DNA of 64,000 nucleotides, from the NCBI RefSeq assembly GCF_022376295.1, contig NZ_CP060140.1, positions 4,344,356 through 4,408,355 of the forward strand. The letters are read 5' to 3'. The first letter of the stretch is position 1. Each line of letters starts with the position of its first letter. Positions 37,787 through 46,540 of the stretch are shown here, in pieces. The position numbers were made by a program, and so were the translations under genes. This DNA is from Nodularia sphaerocarpa UHCC 0038. GTDB lineage: Bacteria; Cyanobacteriota; Cyanobacteriia; Cyanobacteriales; Nostocaceae. Under the pieces are notes generated by a model. It made no database searches. It was not told where the DNA came from and worked only from the letters and a program-made list of their open reading frames with translations.

Positions 37787-40039
37787 CTAGGATTTGAGGA
37801 TCGAAGAAAGTTTATAAGAAGTTGCAGATGTGGAATTAGTCAGGTGATTTAAATCTTGCATAACCTCTGCTGCGGTTTGATAGCGATCGCTAAAATGATA
37901 GCGTACCATTTTATCTAAAATTTCTGCTAATTCGTCACTAACTTCGGCTTTTTTCCTCCACATAATATTACCTGTATCTAAATCTGGTTGCAGTTCTTGG
38001 GGTGGTATTCCAGTAATAGCTTGAATCCCGATGATTCCCAAAGCGTAAATATCACTAGACAAGCGGGGATGACCGACAAATTGCTCTGGTGGTGCATAAC
38101 CCCTTGTCCCAATAGCGACAGTTGCTAACTCTGTTTCCTGGCTATTTGGAGGTTGCATCAACTTGACTGCACCAAAGTCAATTAATACCAGCCGATGATC
38201 TTCAGTGCGTCTAATAATATTCGTTGGTTTAATGTCCCGATGAATTATCCGATGCTCATGCACAAATACCAGTACTTCTAGAACACCCTTGAGCATATCA
38301 ATTACAAAAGATTCATTCTGTACAATCTGCACAGGTGGTAATTCTTCATTTAGAGTATGTCCAGCAATGTATTCTTGGATTAAATAAAACTGTTTATTTT
38401 CTTCAAAATAAGCAAGCAGTTCCGGAATTTGTGGATGTTTTCCCAACAATTCTAAAATTTCCGCTTCAGTATTAAATAATCTTCTCGCTACTTCCAAAAA
38501 TTTCGTATCCCGACGAGCCGGCATTAATTGCTTTACTACACAGAGAGGATTACCCGGACGTTGAGTATCTTTTGCTATATAAGTCCGCCCAAATCCCCCA
38601 GATCCTAAAATTTGTGATATTTGGTAACGTCCACCCAAAAGTAAATCACCAGTTCTCTTTTCTGGGATGATCGGTGTCGGTGTAGTGTGAATATGTAAGT
38701 CACGAATTGCCGTAGTTGTAGTATCTTGTAAAAGAATATTTAACTGTGCAATTGCTTCTTGTTGTTGTTCAATTTGTAACAGTATGATCTTTGTTTGCTG
38801 CTGATTTTTGTAGCTGGTATAAATCATCATACTCACACCACTGATAATTAAACATAAGGCTGGGGGGATAACAGGTATCCAACCAGCTTGGAAAAATACT
38901 ACTGTGCAAATTACCACCAAGCCAGCTAAACTTGCACCTACCACGACTAGCAACAACAAAGGATGTCGCAGTCGCCACCCGACAATAGTACCTATGGTTG
39001 ACCAGCCACACAGCCACAGGATTTCCACCCCTTCAGACCAGTACCAAATTAGGGGTCGTCCATCCAGCACTGTACTGAGAATTTGACTAGCTATCTGGGC
39101 ATGAATCAAGACAGCAGGTGTTCTAGATGGTTGGTCAGGTGCAGCATTATAAGGTGTACTTAAGCCTGGGTTAACACTAGGTGCAGTTGTGCCGATAATT
39201 ACTAATTTATCTTTAACTAAATCCGGGTGGAATTGATTGTTAAGAACTTGTGTAAGATTAACTTTTTGTGCTATCCGCTCAGTATGGCGATAATTCAATA
39301 GTATTTGGTATCCAGCCGCATCCATTCTTTTATAACTACCGGAATTGGCTTTGAGGGTAGAAAAGAGAGTTTTACCTATAGAGAAATTATATTTATCAGG
39401 AAAATCGATGGAAAAACCCAATTTTTCTAGATAGTTAACTGCCAATCTAGCAGCAAATGAGAAAGGAGTTGTACATTTACTATCTTCCGAGTTGGCAAAT
39501 AATAAACTGCGGCGGATAATTTTGTCTGATTCGTAATCAGGAATTAAATCTTTAAAGCCTAAATTATCTTCAGAAAAATTAGGTGGTGGGGGAATTTCTG
39601 GTCTGTCTATGCTACTGAATAAGCAAGTGCTAATAATATTTTCTTGATTCTGAAGATTGTCTGCCAAATTTTCCTGATTGGCTCGGTTAAAATGAAGACC
39701 GATAACATTGGGTTTGTGAGATTCTAGTTTGAGCAATAGTTGATTGATTTTGGCATCTGATAAAGGCCATTCCTCTCGTGCTAGATCCTCTTGAGTAATT
39801 TCTACTAATAATATGCGGGGATCAGGTGGTTCCGCAGGACGCGATCGCAACATTTGATCATAAGCTTTTAATTCCCAAGGCTGTAACCATTTCAATTCCC
39901 TCACTCCCCATACCAAAACCGTCACTCCCAGGCTAGTGACAAAAATCACTTGTAACCAGTGCTTGTGGGCAGAAGTATCACGGTAAGTCTTGTCTTTGGC
40001 AAACGCGCCTCGGATCTGTTTTAATATTCCATTCATCAC
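37787..40039 (-). CDS. CHASE2-domain serine/threonine protein kinase
   Basis: A 750-residue transmembrane Hanks-type kinase. One N-terminal helix (about 28-45) is followed by an extracytoplasmic CHASE2 sensor domain (about 60-330, starting DPRILLVEITQEDL). Three membrane helices then lie near 335-410, with a short coiled coil (QQQTKIILLQIEQQQEAIAQL) next. The kinase domain (about 470-735) has the Gly loop LGSGGFGRTY, VVK (Lys), IIHRDIKPTN, LIDFGAVK and GTRGYAPPEQ, all complete. The CHASE2 ligand is unknown. The gene is divergent from the OYE gene. Confidence 0.88.
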   Translation of the reverse strand: MMNGILKQIRGAFAKDKTYRDTSAHKHWLQVIFVTSLGVTVLVWGVRELKWLQPWELKAYDQMLRSRPAEPPDPRILLVEITQEDLAREEWPLSDAKINQLLLKLESHKPNVIGLHFNRANQENLADNLQNQENIISTCLFSSIDRPEIPPPPNFSEDNLGFKDLIPDYESDKIIRRSLLFANSEDSKCTTPFSFAARLAVNYLEKLGFSIDFPDKYNFSIGKTLFSTLKANSGSYKRMDAAGYQILLNYRHTERIAQKVNLTQVLNNQFHPDLVKDKLVIIGTTAPSVNPGLSTPYNAAPDQPSRTPAVLIHAQIASQILSTVLDGRPLIWYWSEGVEILWLCGWSTIGTIVGWRLRHPLLLLVVVGASLAGLVVICTVVFFQAGWIPVIPPALCLIISGVSMMIYTSYKNQQQTKIILLQIEQQQEAIAQLNILLQDTTTTAIRDLHIHTTPTPIIPEKRTGDLLLGGRYQISQILGSGGFGRTYIAKDTQRPGNPLCVVKQLMPARRDTKFLEVARRLFNTEAEILELLGKHPQIPELLAYFEENKQFYLIQEYIAGHTLNEELPPVQIVQNESFVIDMLKGVLEVLVFVHEHRIIHRDIKPTNIIRRTEDHRLVLIDFGAVKLMQPPNSQETELATVAIGTRGYAPPEQFVGHPRLSSDIYALGIIGIQAITGIPPQELQPDLDTGNIMWRKKAEVSDELAEILDKMVRYHFSDRYQTAAEVMQDLNHLTNSTSATSYKLSSILKS

Positions 40040-40256
40040 GGCTTTGCGGCGCTAGTCTGAATTTAGTAGATGTACCAGAAACAAATGGGATTCAAAGCTA
40101 ATTAACCCAAACTTAATCTAATTTAGCAATTTTATAGCTTACTCTAGGCGATATCTTTGATTTGATTGTCAAAACGAACTATCTCAGGTGACAGTAAGGA
40201 GAAATTCTGCTTGTGCTTCGTTTTATTAATACTATCCATCAACATTAAACACTTCC

Positions 40257-41360
40257 ATGACTATAAATAGCACCGATTTATTTTCTTCCGTCCAACTAGG
40301 CCCCTACACACTCCCTAACCGAATTGTCATGGCTCCGATGACCCGCAATCGTGCTGGTGAGGGAAATATCCCCACAGCAATCAATGCCAAATATTACGCT
40401 CAACGAGCCACGGCGGGATTGATTGTGACTGAAGCTACACAAGTTTCACCGCAAGGAGTGGGCTATCCTGCAACGCCTGGGATTCATTCCCCAGAACAGA
40501 TTGAGGGATGGCGACAGGTAACAGATGCTGTGCATAGTTTAGGGGGACGTATATTTTTACAGTTATGGCACGTAGGGCGAATTTCTCACCCCTCTTTGCA
40601 ACCAGATGGCGCACTACCAGTAGCTCCTTCGGCGATCGCTCCTCTGGGTGATGCCATGACTTATACTGGTTCTCAACCCTTTGTTACCCCTCGTGCTTTA
40701 GAAACCGACGAAATTGCCGGTGTAGTTGACCAATTTCTTCAGGGAGCCAAAAATGCCCAAGCTGCTGGCTTTGATGGTGTGGAGATTCATGGAGCCTTTG
40801 GATATTTGCTCGATCAATTTCTCCAAGATGGTGCAAATCAACGTAGCGATCGCTATGGTGGATATATCGAAAATCGAGCGCGATTCCTCCTGGAAGTTAC
40901 GGAGGCTGTGTGTAGCGTTTGGGGTGGAAATCGTGTAGGAATCAAGCTTTCGCCCAGCAACACCTATAACGATATTCGTGACTCAAATCCCAAAGCCACA
41001 TTTAGCTATGTAATTGATCAACTCAACCAATTTGGGCTAGGGTATGTTCACTTAATGGAACCCACGCCAGCAGATATCCGGCATGGTGGCACACCAATTC
41101 CGGCTGCTTACTTCCGGGCTATTTATCAAGGAACCCTAATTTTCAATGGTGGTTATGACAAAGAAAAAGCTAATAGTGCGATCTTATCTGGTCATGCTGA
41201 CTTAGTTTCTTTCGGCACATTATATATAGCCAATCCAGATTTACCAGAACGTTTTCGCTTAGATACAGCCTTAAATGAACCTGACAGCAGCACCTTCTAC
41301 GGAGGCGACGAGAAGGGCTATATTGACTATTCCTTCCTCAACCCCTCAAAAATTGCTTAA
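40257..41360 (+). CDS. Old Yellow Enzyme family ene-reductase
   Basis: FMN-dependent NAD(P)H:flavin oxidoreductase of 367 residues that reduces activated C=C bonds. Family motifs include PNRIVMAPMTRNRAGEGNIP, EATQVSPQGVGYP, LQLWHVGRISHP, VEIHGAFGYLLDQFLQDGAN and SDRYGGYIENRARFLLE. The near-catalytic His sits in EIHGAF, while the usual second residue of the H-x-x-N/H pair is replaced by Phe in this alignment. The length is normal for the NemA/XenA-like bacterial group. It starts at ATG 40257. Confidence 0.87.
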   Translation: MTINSTDLFSSVQLGPYTLPNRIVMAPMTRNRAGEGNIPTAINAKYYAQRATAGLIVTEATQVSPQGVGYPATPGIHSPEQIEGWRQVTDAVHSLGGRIFLQLWHVGRISHPSLQPDGALPVAPSAIAPLGDAMTYTGSQPFVTPRALETDEIAGVVDQFLQGAKNAQAAGFDGVEIHGAFGYLLDQFLQDGANQRSDRYGGYIENRARFLLEVTEAVCSVWGGNRVGIKLSPSNTYNDIRDSNPKATFSYVIDQLNQFGLGYVHLMEPTPADIRHGGTPIPAAYFRAIYQGTLIFNGGYDKEKANSAILSGHADLVSFGTLYIANPDLPERFRLDTALNEPDSSTFYGGDEKGYIDYSFLNPSKIA

Positions 41361-41487
41361 CTCAGAAACTGACAAATAAAAAAATCTCCAAATTGTAGTC
41401 GGGGTTAGGACGGTAGTCCGTAACCCACGATAAACATAAGTAAACGTGAATTACGCTCTAATTAATCCTCAATTGAATTAGATATTT

Positions 41488-41598
41488 GGCGTTGCCCAAA
41501 GCAAGTATAAATTTAAATGTAGAGACGTTCCATGGAACGTCTCTACAGGGGTTTTGACATCATCACAAATCGTGTTCATACTTCAAATCAGCAACGCC
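41488..41598. mobile_element. 111-bp MITE-like element with 8-bp target duplication
   Basis: Non-coding element with terminal inverted repeats: left GGCGTTGC...AAGTATAAA, right TTCATACTTCAAATCAGCAACGCC. It is flanked by a perfect 8-bp direct repeat AGATATTT (41480-41487 and 41599-41606), the expected target-site duplication. Its interior holds the GTAGAGACGTTCC palindrome (41519-41546). A second element of the same length and ends lies at 50074. No transposase is encoded. Confidence 0.75.
41519..41546. repeat. 28-bp palindrome, GTAGAGACGTTCC type, inside a MITE
   Basis: Fourth copy of the palindrome, identical over 28 bp to those at 7649 and 36522, located inside the MITE at 41488-41598. The usual TTCTTTGTC flank is missing here. 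Confidence 0.85.
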
Positions 41599-41692
41599 AG
41601 ATATTTTATGGGTAACCCACCATAAACATAAGTAAACGTGAGCTACGCTGTCCCACCCTATAATTTTTCGGTCATTTACTTTTTCGTATTCC

Positions 41693-41971
41693 CTAAAATT
41701 GTCTTTTTGATTGTTGCACTGCTTCAACAGAACTAGCGAAAGAAATAGGATCAAGAGATTGGCTAGGCGAATTTAACTGGGGTTGTTCGGGTGATGTTTC
41801 AACACTTCCATCACTGAAGTAAGAGCCAATAATCTTGTCATAGTTAGAAGCAACAGCTAAAAATGCCCCACCCAAAATATAAATAGGCAAAGGCAGATTA
41901 AATGCTTTTAACCAGTCAAACAGTTCTGCCAAAGCGAACAACACTAAAAAACAAGCAAGCCAAACCCTCAT
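41693..41971 (-). CDS. Small membrane-anchored protein
   Basis: A 92-residue hypothetical protein with two hydrophobic helices (about 2-18 and 26-43) and a polar Ser/Gln/Pro-rich tail. No known family. It is the only reading frame in this stretch with sensible composition, and a repeat-rich spacer lies downstream, so confidence is moderate. Confidence 0.55.
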   Translation of the reverse strand: MRVWLACFLVLFALAELFDWLKAFNLPLPIYILGGAFLAVASNYDKIIGSYFSDGSVETSPEQPQLNSPSQSLDPISFASSVEAVQQSKRQF

Positions 41972-42129
41972 TCTTTCATCCTCCGCGTGTAAGCCACCCT
42001 ACTAATAGAGTAAACAGCTTGCATGATACTTGATGTTCAGTGTAACCACAAATGCCAAGAAAACCTGACATTTTACTGAACCTATTTTTTATTGTAGGGT
42101 GAGCAAAAATACTCACCCTGATATACAAC

Positions 42130-43188
42130 TTAAGCTGGCTTATGAGCAATAAAATACTTACTCATAAAATTAACTTGTATCTCTATATTCTCAAAACCCG
42201 CTTTTTCTAGACGTTCTACCAAGTCATCATGAGTATAATCTCTATAGTAGGGTTCATGAAAGAGTTCTGGAAAAGAATCCATCGACACAGCAAATTCCGG
42301 GGAATCACTCAGTTGAATTGAATCACAAATTACAAATACTCCCCCCGGCTTTGTGACTCGGAAGCATTGTTCAATCACTGTTTGCCGCACTTTTGCTGGT
42401 AACTCATGGAAGAGAAACACAGATGTCACCGCATGAAAATAGTCATTTAAGTAAGGTAACTCTTCCGCATTAGCTTGTAACAGTTGCGGTAACTCTCCGG
42501 GAATTTCCGATAATTGTTGATTTGCCTTACGCAAATAAGCTGGTGATAAATCCGTACCATACAGAGATGCTTGAGGTAAAGCAGCCCGAATCATCTTCAG
42601 TGTTCGGCCAGTACCACAAGCAACATCTAAAACACGAACCTGTCGTGGCGCAACAGCATCAAAAGCCTTCAGCCCTTCCTTGAGAGGCGCAAGAATCCGC
42701 CGCCGCATCGGGTCAGCTGTGCCATTAAAGAGAATTTCTACCTGTAAATCATATAAATTGGCTGAATTTTCGCTCAAATAGCCATTAATTTGGTGATGGA
42801 AATTCTGCAAATAATAGCTGGGATAACCATCTGTCTGTATTTCCGGCGAAAATTCTTGATATTTTTTTTGTTCAGACCGTTCCCAGATTTGAGGTAGGTC
42901 TAGGCATACCAGGGGATAGTAGCGGAAAAAATCTGACCAAGGGTTGTCAAACAGTAAGCTTTCGGGATATACCCCTTTTTGGGCATCCTCCCAGTCTGTT
43001 TCTAGCAACTGATTCATTTTTTGTTGAAGTTTGAACAAAACCTCCCTAGGAATGGGTTTACCTCTCTGCCCTAGAGTCGGATGAATGAGATTCATCAGCC
43101 GTGAACTTAAAGTTTTGTGAACCAGACCAAAGTAACTTTTGCCTTGTTGAAAGGTCTGATAAGTCAGCTTGCTTAAAATGTCAGACAT
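42130..43188 (-). CDS. Class I SAM-dependent methyltransferase
   Basis: A 352-residue protein whose C-terminal two-thirds is a Rossmann methyltransferase: motif I VLDVACGTGRTLKMI (about 184-198), post-I YGTDLSPAYL, motif II AEELPYLNDYFHAVTSVF, and motif III KPGGVFVICDSIQ, typical of the UbiE/Methyltransf_11 group. About 140 N-terminal residues precede it and may help bind substrate. The acceptor is unknown; similar proteins act on quinones, lipids or natural products. Confidence 0.8.
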   Translation of the reverse strand: MSDILSKLTYQTFQQGKSYFGLVHKTLSSRLMNLIHPTLGQRGKPIPREVLFKLQQKMNQLLETDWEDAQKGVYPESLLFDNPWSDFFRYYPLVCLDLPQIWERSEQKKYQEFSPEIQTDGYPSYYLQNFHHQINGYLSENSANLYDLQVEILFNGTADPMRRRILAPLKEGLKAFDAVAPRQVRVLDVACGTGRTLKMIRAALPQASLYGTDLSPAYLRKANQQLSEIPGELPQLLQANAEELPYLNDYFHAVTSVFLFHELPAKVRQTVIEQCFRVTKPGGVFVICDSIQLSDSPEFAVSMDSFPELFHEPYYRDYTHDDLVERLEKAGFENIEIQVNFMSKYFIAHKPA

Positions 43189-43318
43189 AAGAATATGGGA
43201 ATATTTATCACGTTTACTAATTATATGTAAATAAATGTAACGAAAAAATCATCTATCTGAGGAATATGAAGTGAACTACCCACACCGTTAACTTTCCTCA
43301 AAGTCTCCCCTCTGCTTA

Positions 43319-43570
43319 CCAAGAAACCACCGTGTACACACATCTTGGCAATCAAGCACAGACCCTGAATTTACCCCCCTTAATCCCCCCTTGCACTACG
43401 CCGAAGGCGCATCCCTGAAGGGGTTTAGGGCGGAAAATCCGGTTCTCCCCCTTGCACTACGCCGAAGGCGCATCCCTGAAGGGGTTTAGGGGGCAAAATC
43501 CGGTTCTCCCCCTTTGCAAGGGGGAGTTAGAGGGGGTCAAAAGACTTGTGTGTACACCGTGGTTCCTTGG
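43319..43570. mobile_element. 252-bp element with 24-bp terminal inverted repeats (MITE-like)
   Basis: The left end CCAAGAAACCACCGTGTACA and the right end TGTACACCGTGGTTCCTTGG are near-perfect complements over 24 bp (two mismatches). The interior contains a 61-bp direct repeat (units at 43391 and 43452, TTGCACTACGCCGAAGGCG) and CCCCCTTGCAAGGGGG-like stems. A related TGTACACACAAGTCC fragment occurs at 31123. No reading frame or target duplication was found. Confidence 0.6.
43391..43512. repeat. Two-unit 61-bp tandem repeat
   Basis: Two adjacent copies of a 61-bp unit starting TTGCACTACGCCGAAGGCG, differing at a few positions. They lie inside the element with CCAAGAAACCACC ends. Confidence 0.8.
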
Positions 43571-43655
43571 CAACCAGAGGGGCTGGGGGTGAGGTTAGTG
43601 TATTTTATTAAATCCGCCCGAACATTTGACAAGATAATCTCAAATATAAATTTTT

Positions 43656-43705
43656 GTTACAAAAGAGCTATTTTGTAACTTTAGCTACAGAAATCTCGCT
43701 AATAT
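43656..43705 (+). promoter_or_regulatory. gifA promoter with NtcA site
   Basis: A perfect NtcA consensus GTA-N8-TAC lies at 43675-43688. It is 11 bp upstream of a TAATAT -10 box (43700-43705), where the -35 element would be, so bound NtcA should block transcription. It overlaps a larger inverted repeat with 9-bp arms (GTTACAAAA and its complement, 43656-43679). Repression of gifA by NtcA is known in Anabaena and Synechocystis. Confidence 0.75.
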
Positions 43706-43766
43706 TAAAAGGTGAAGAGATAAATAGAGAATCATATATAACTAAAACCATAAGGAGGACTGTGAT

Positions 43767-43967
43767 ATGTCTATTCAAGATAGAACTCGTGCGTTAGCGA
43801 TGCGTCAATATCAGCAAGTGAAGAATCGTCAACAATCAATGCTGATGCGTGCGGCACAGGAACTCGGTCTTCCTGAAGAATTAGCCGAATACTGGAGTCC
43901 TCTTCAAGGGAAAATTGATCCAACCACTCGGACGATTTATGAAAGTAGCCATGCTTCCATGAGCTAA
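43767..43967 (+). CDS. gifA: Glutamine synthetase inactivating factor IF7A
   Basis: Small basic protein of 66 residues that binds glutamine synthetase and inactivates it when nitrogen is plentiful. The sequence matches cyanobacterial IF7 along its length, notably MSIQDRTRALAMRQYQ, NRQQSMLMRAAQELG and the C-terminal TTRTIYESSHASMS. The conserved Arg residues that contact GlnA are present (R8 and R21 region). A strong AAGGAGG ribosome-binding site precedes ATG 43767. It is convergent with glnA, the arrangement known in Anabaena. An NtcA site overlies the -35 region, consistent with repression under nitrogen limitation. Confidence 0.9.
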   Translation: MSIQDRTRALAMRQYQQVKNRQQSMLMRAAQELGLPEELAEYWSPLQGKIDPTTRTIYESSHASMS

Positions 43968-44008
43968 AATGGCAATAAACCGGGTTTCTAATCGTGATAA
44001 GTCAAAAA

Positions 44009-44029
44009 AGCCACCCTATCAGGGTGGCT
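44009..44029 (-). terminator. glnA terminator
   Basis: Hairpin with 8-bp perfect arms (AGCCACCC and its complement, 5-nt loop). Read on the minus strand it is followed by a run of six T, a standard intrinsic terminator for glnA. On the plus strand it is 41 bp past the gifA stop but has no good T-tract. Confidence 0.8.
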
Positions 44030-44051
44030 AAAAATTTACTCCTAATCGCAA

Positions 44052-45467
44052 TTAGCAATCGTAATAGAGATAAAACTCATAAGGGTGAGGACGCATCTGC
44101 ATTTGCTTAACGTCGTTAGCCAGTTTGTAGTCAATCCAGTTTTGGATGAAGTCTTCTGAGAACACGCCTGATTCTGTCAAGAAAGCATGATCATTTTCTA
44201 GTGCTTCCAAAGCCAATTCTAGAGAACCCGGTGTTGAAGGAACCTTCGCCAGTTCTTCTGGAGAAAGTTCATAGATATTTTTATCTAAAGGTTCACCAGG
44301 ATGGATTTTGTTCTTGATACCATCAATACCAGCACACAGCATGGCTGCAAATGCTAAGTATGGGTTAGCAGTCGCATCAGGACAACGGAACTCTAAGCGC
44401 TTGGCTTTGGGGTTATCGCCAGATAAAGGAATCCGCACAGAAGCAGAACGGTTACCTTGAGAGTAAGCCAAGTTCACGGGTGCTTCGTAACCAGGTACTA
44501 GGCGTTTGTAAGAGTTAGTTGTGGGGTTGGTGATGGCCAAAAGTGCTGGTGCGTGCTTGAGGATACCACCAATGTAGTATAGTCCCATGTCACTCATACC
44601 AGCATACTTATCACCTGCAAAGAGAGGTTTGCCATCTCTCCAGATGGACTGGTGACAGTGCATACCTGAACCGTTATCGCCAAAAATCGGCTTTGGCATA
44701 AAGGTTACAGTTTTGCCGTATTTCTTGGCAACGTTCTTGATGACATATTTGTAAGTCATCAGCCAGTCAGCAGCTTCAATTAATTTACCAAAGCGGAAAC
44801 CCAGTTCGCACTGACCACCAGTAGCAACTTCGTGGTGTTGTTTTTCAATGGGTACGCCGCAATCTTTCATTGTCAGCAGCATTTCGGTACGGATATCTTG
44901 GAAGCTATCCGCAGGCGATACTGGGAAGTAGCCTTCTTTGAAGCGTGTTTTGTAACCCAGGTTGGGGCCTTCTTTCTTACCAGAATTCCAAGCACCTTCT
45001 ACAGAGTCTACATGGTAGTAGCCTTCATGGGCATTTTGGTCAAAGCGGACATCATCAAAGATAAAGAATTCTGCTTCAGGACCAAAGAACGCTGTATCTC
45101 CAAGACCACTAGAAACTAGGTAGTCTATTGCGCGTTGGGCAATAACACGAGGACAACGGTTGTACCATTCACCTGTGCGGGGTTCTTTAATACTACAAAT
45201 TATACTTAAGGTTGGCTCTTTCATGAAGGGGTCGATCCAAGCAGTGTTGGGATCGAGTACCATCATCATGTCAGATTCGTTGATGTTTTTCCAACCGCGA
45301 ATGCTGGAACCGTCGAAAGGTACGCCATCAGAGAAGGAACTTTCATCGATTTGGTCTTGGTACAAGGTGAGATGCTGCCAAGTTCCTGGTGTATCGATGA
45401 ATTTCAGATCAATCATCTGAATTTTTTGGTCTTGAATCAATTTCAGGACTTCTTTTGCGGTCGTCAT
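44052..45467 (-). CDS. glnA: Glutamine synthetase type I
   Basis: Catalyses ATP-dependent amidation of glutamate, the entry point of ammonium into metabolism (GS-GOGAT). The 471 residues have the standard motifs: VPFDGSSIRGW, the ATP-binding KPIFGDNGSGMHCHQS, the glutamate-binding NRSASVRIP, and EFRCPDATANPYLAFAAML. It is a dodecameric GlnA, inhibited in cyanobacteria by IF7/IF17 rather than adenylylation. Upstream (45598) lies a canonical NtcA-activated promoter. The start is ATG 45467, with GGAGTAAC just upstream as ribosome-binding site. Confidence 0.97.
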   Translation of the reverse strand: MTTAKEVLKLIQDQKIQMIDLKFIDTPGTWQHLTLYQDQIDESSFSDGVPFDGSSIRGWKNINESDMMMVLDPNTAWIDPFMKEPTLSIICSIKEPRTGEWYNRCPRVIAQRAIDYLVSSGLGDTAFFGPEAEFFIFDDVRFDQNAHEGYYHVDSVEGAWNSGKKEGPNLGYKTRFKEGYFPVSPADSFQDIRTEMLLTMKDCGVPIEKQHHEVATGGQCELGFRFGKLIEAADWLMTYKYVIKNVAKKYGKTVTFMPKPIFGDNGSGMHCHQSIWRDGKPLFAGDKYAGMSDMGLYYIGGILKHAPALLAITNPTTNSYKRLVPGYEAPVNLAYSQGNRSASVRIPLSGDNPKAKRLEFRCPDATANPYLAFAAMLCAGIDGIKNKIHPGEPLDKNIYELSPEELAKVPSTPGSLELALEALENDHAFLTESGVFSEDFIQNWIDYKLANDVKQMQMRPHPYEFYLYYDC

Positions 45468-45568
45468 TGTTACTCCTTCTCTACCTATTTCCTAAAATCA
45501 AACCAGAATCTGCCAAAGCATCCTAACCCAGATGATTTGAACTAAGTTGTAGATGACACACCTGAAAT

Positions 45569-45611
45569 ATCATAAATCCTGGACATTAGAAGATTTTGTA
45601 CTTTTTACTAC
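45569..45611 (-). promoter_or_regulatory. NtcA-activated promoter of glnA
   Basis: NtcA consensus GTA-N8-TAC at 45598-45611, followed on the minus strand after exactly 23 bp by a TATGAT -10 box (45569-45574). This 22-23 bp spacing is the hallmark of class II NtcA-activated promoters in cyanobacteria. The predicted transcript start leaves a 5' leader of about 95 nt before glnA. Confidence 0.82.
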
Positions 45612-45836
45612 AGCTTATCTGGATTACAGCTTATATTAACCTTTTGCCTGACATCTGCACAAAATGTAAAGTTCATCTCTTATGGTCAACTTTGGCATAG
45701 AATCCTTAGATAGCGGATGAATTGTTTTTGTGCCGCATCATATTTTAATAAAATACATGGCACAAAAATTTACTGGTGCATAAGTGCAACCAAATTAATA
45801 TCAAACCATAGATAGCATTGATTGGGAGAAGAAATA

Positions 45837-46346
45837 ATGCGCGATGCAGTTACAAGCTTGATTAAGAATTATGACGTTGCTGGACGTTATTTTGACCGGA
45901 ATGCGATTGACAGCCTGAAAAGTTATTTTGACAGTGGTACAGCACGGGTAAAAGCGGCGGCGGCGATTAATTCTAATGCAGCTGCGCTGGTAAAACAGGC
46001 CAGTGTTAAGTTATTTGAAGAACAGCCTGAGTTGATTCGTCCTGGCGGTAATGCCTACACAACTCGTCGTTATGCGGCTTGTCTCCGGGATATGGATTAT
46101 TACCTCCGCTATGCTACTTATGCTTTGGTGGCGGGTAATATGAATGTGTTGGATGAGCGTGTACTCCAAGGGTTGCGGGAAACTTATAATTCTTTGGGTG
46201 TACCTATTAGCCCTACGGTTTATGGTATCCAGATTCTCAAGGATATGGTGAAGGCACAAGTTGCAGCCGCAGGTATTGCTGATACTGCTTTTGTTGATGA
46301 ACCTTTTGATTATATGACTCGTGAGTTGAGCGAGAAGGATATTTAG
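45837..46346 (+). CDS. apcF: Allophycocyanin beta-18 subunit ApcF
   Basis: Phycobiliprotein of the phycobilisome core terminal emitter trimer, which replaces one ApcB and pairs with the core linker ApcE. From ATG 45837 it has 169 residues, the exact family length; a TTG five codons upstream is open but unlikely. The chromophore Cys lies in RRYAACLRDMDYYLRYATYAL. The start MRDAVTSLIKNYDVAGRYFDR and the ISPTVYGIQILKDMV region distinguish ApcF from ApcB. It is divergent from glnA and followed by a T-rich terminator. Confidence 0.93.
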   Translation: MRDAVTSLIKNYDVAGRYFDRNAIDSLKSYFDSGTARVKAAAAINSNAAALVKQASVKLFEEQPELIRPGGNAYTTRRYAACLRDMDYYLRYATYALVAGNMNVLDERVLQGLRETYNSLGVPISPTVYGIQILKDMVKAQVAAAGIADTAFVDEPFDYMTRELSEKDI

Positions 46347-46415
46347 TATCTAGCCCTGGTGATGATCAATCAGGGGATAACGAACCCAATCCGTAACGAC
46401 GGATAATATAAAAAT

Positions 46416-46455
46416 CGCACTTTGGCTCTTTTGACAAGGTGCGTTTACTTTTTTT
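46416..46455 (+). terminator. apcF intrinsic terminator
   Basis: Stem CGCACTTT paired with AAGGTGCG (one G-U pair) around a 12-nt loop, followed by TTTACTTTTTTT. It lies 70 bp after the apcF stop. Confidence 0.65.
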
Positions 46456-46540
46456 AATAATAAAAACAGGGTAGGCTTTAAACAAGTTTTCTGTCCTTTC
46501 AGATGACAATAGCAGTTACCGATGTTTCAGGCGCTAAACT

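Noticed and set aside
43571..43766. Glutamine riboswitch upstream of gifA
   Set aside because: No conserved aptamer motif seen; that element is known for gifB-type genes, and NtcA control explains gifA.
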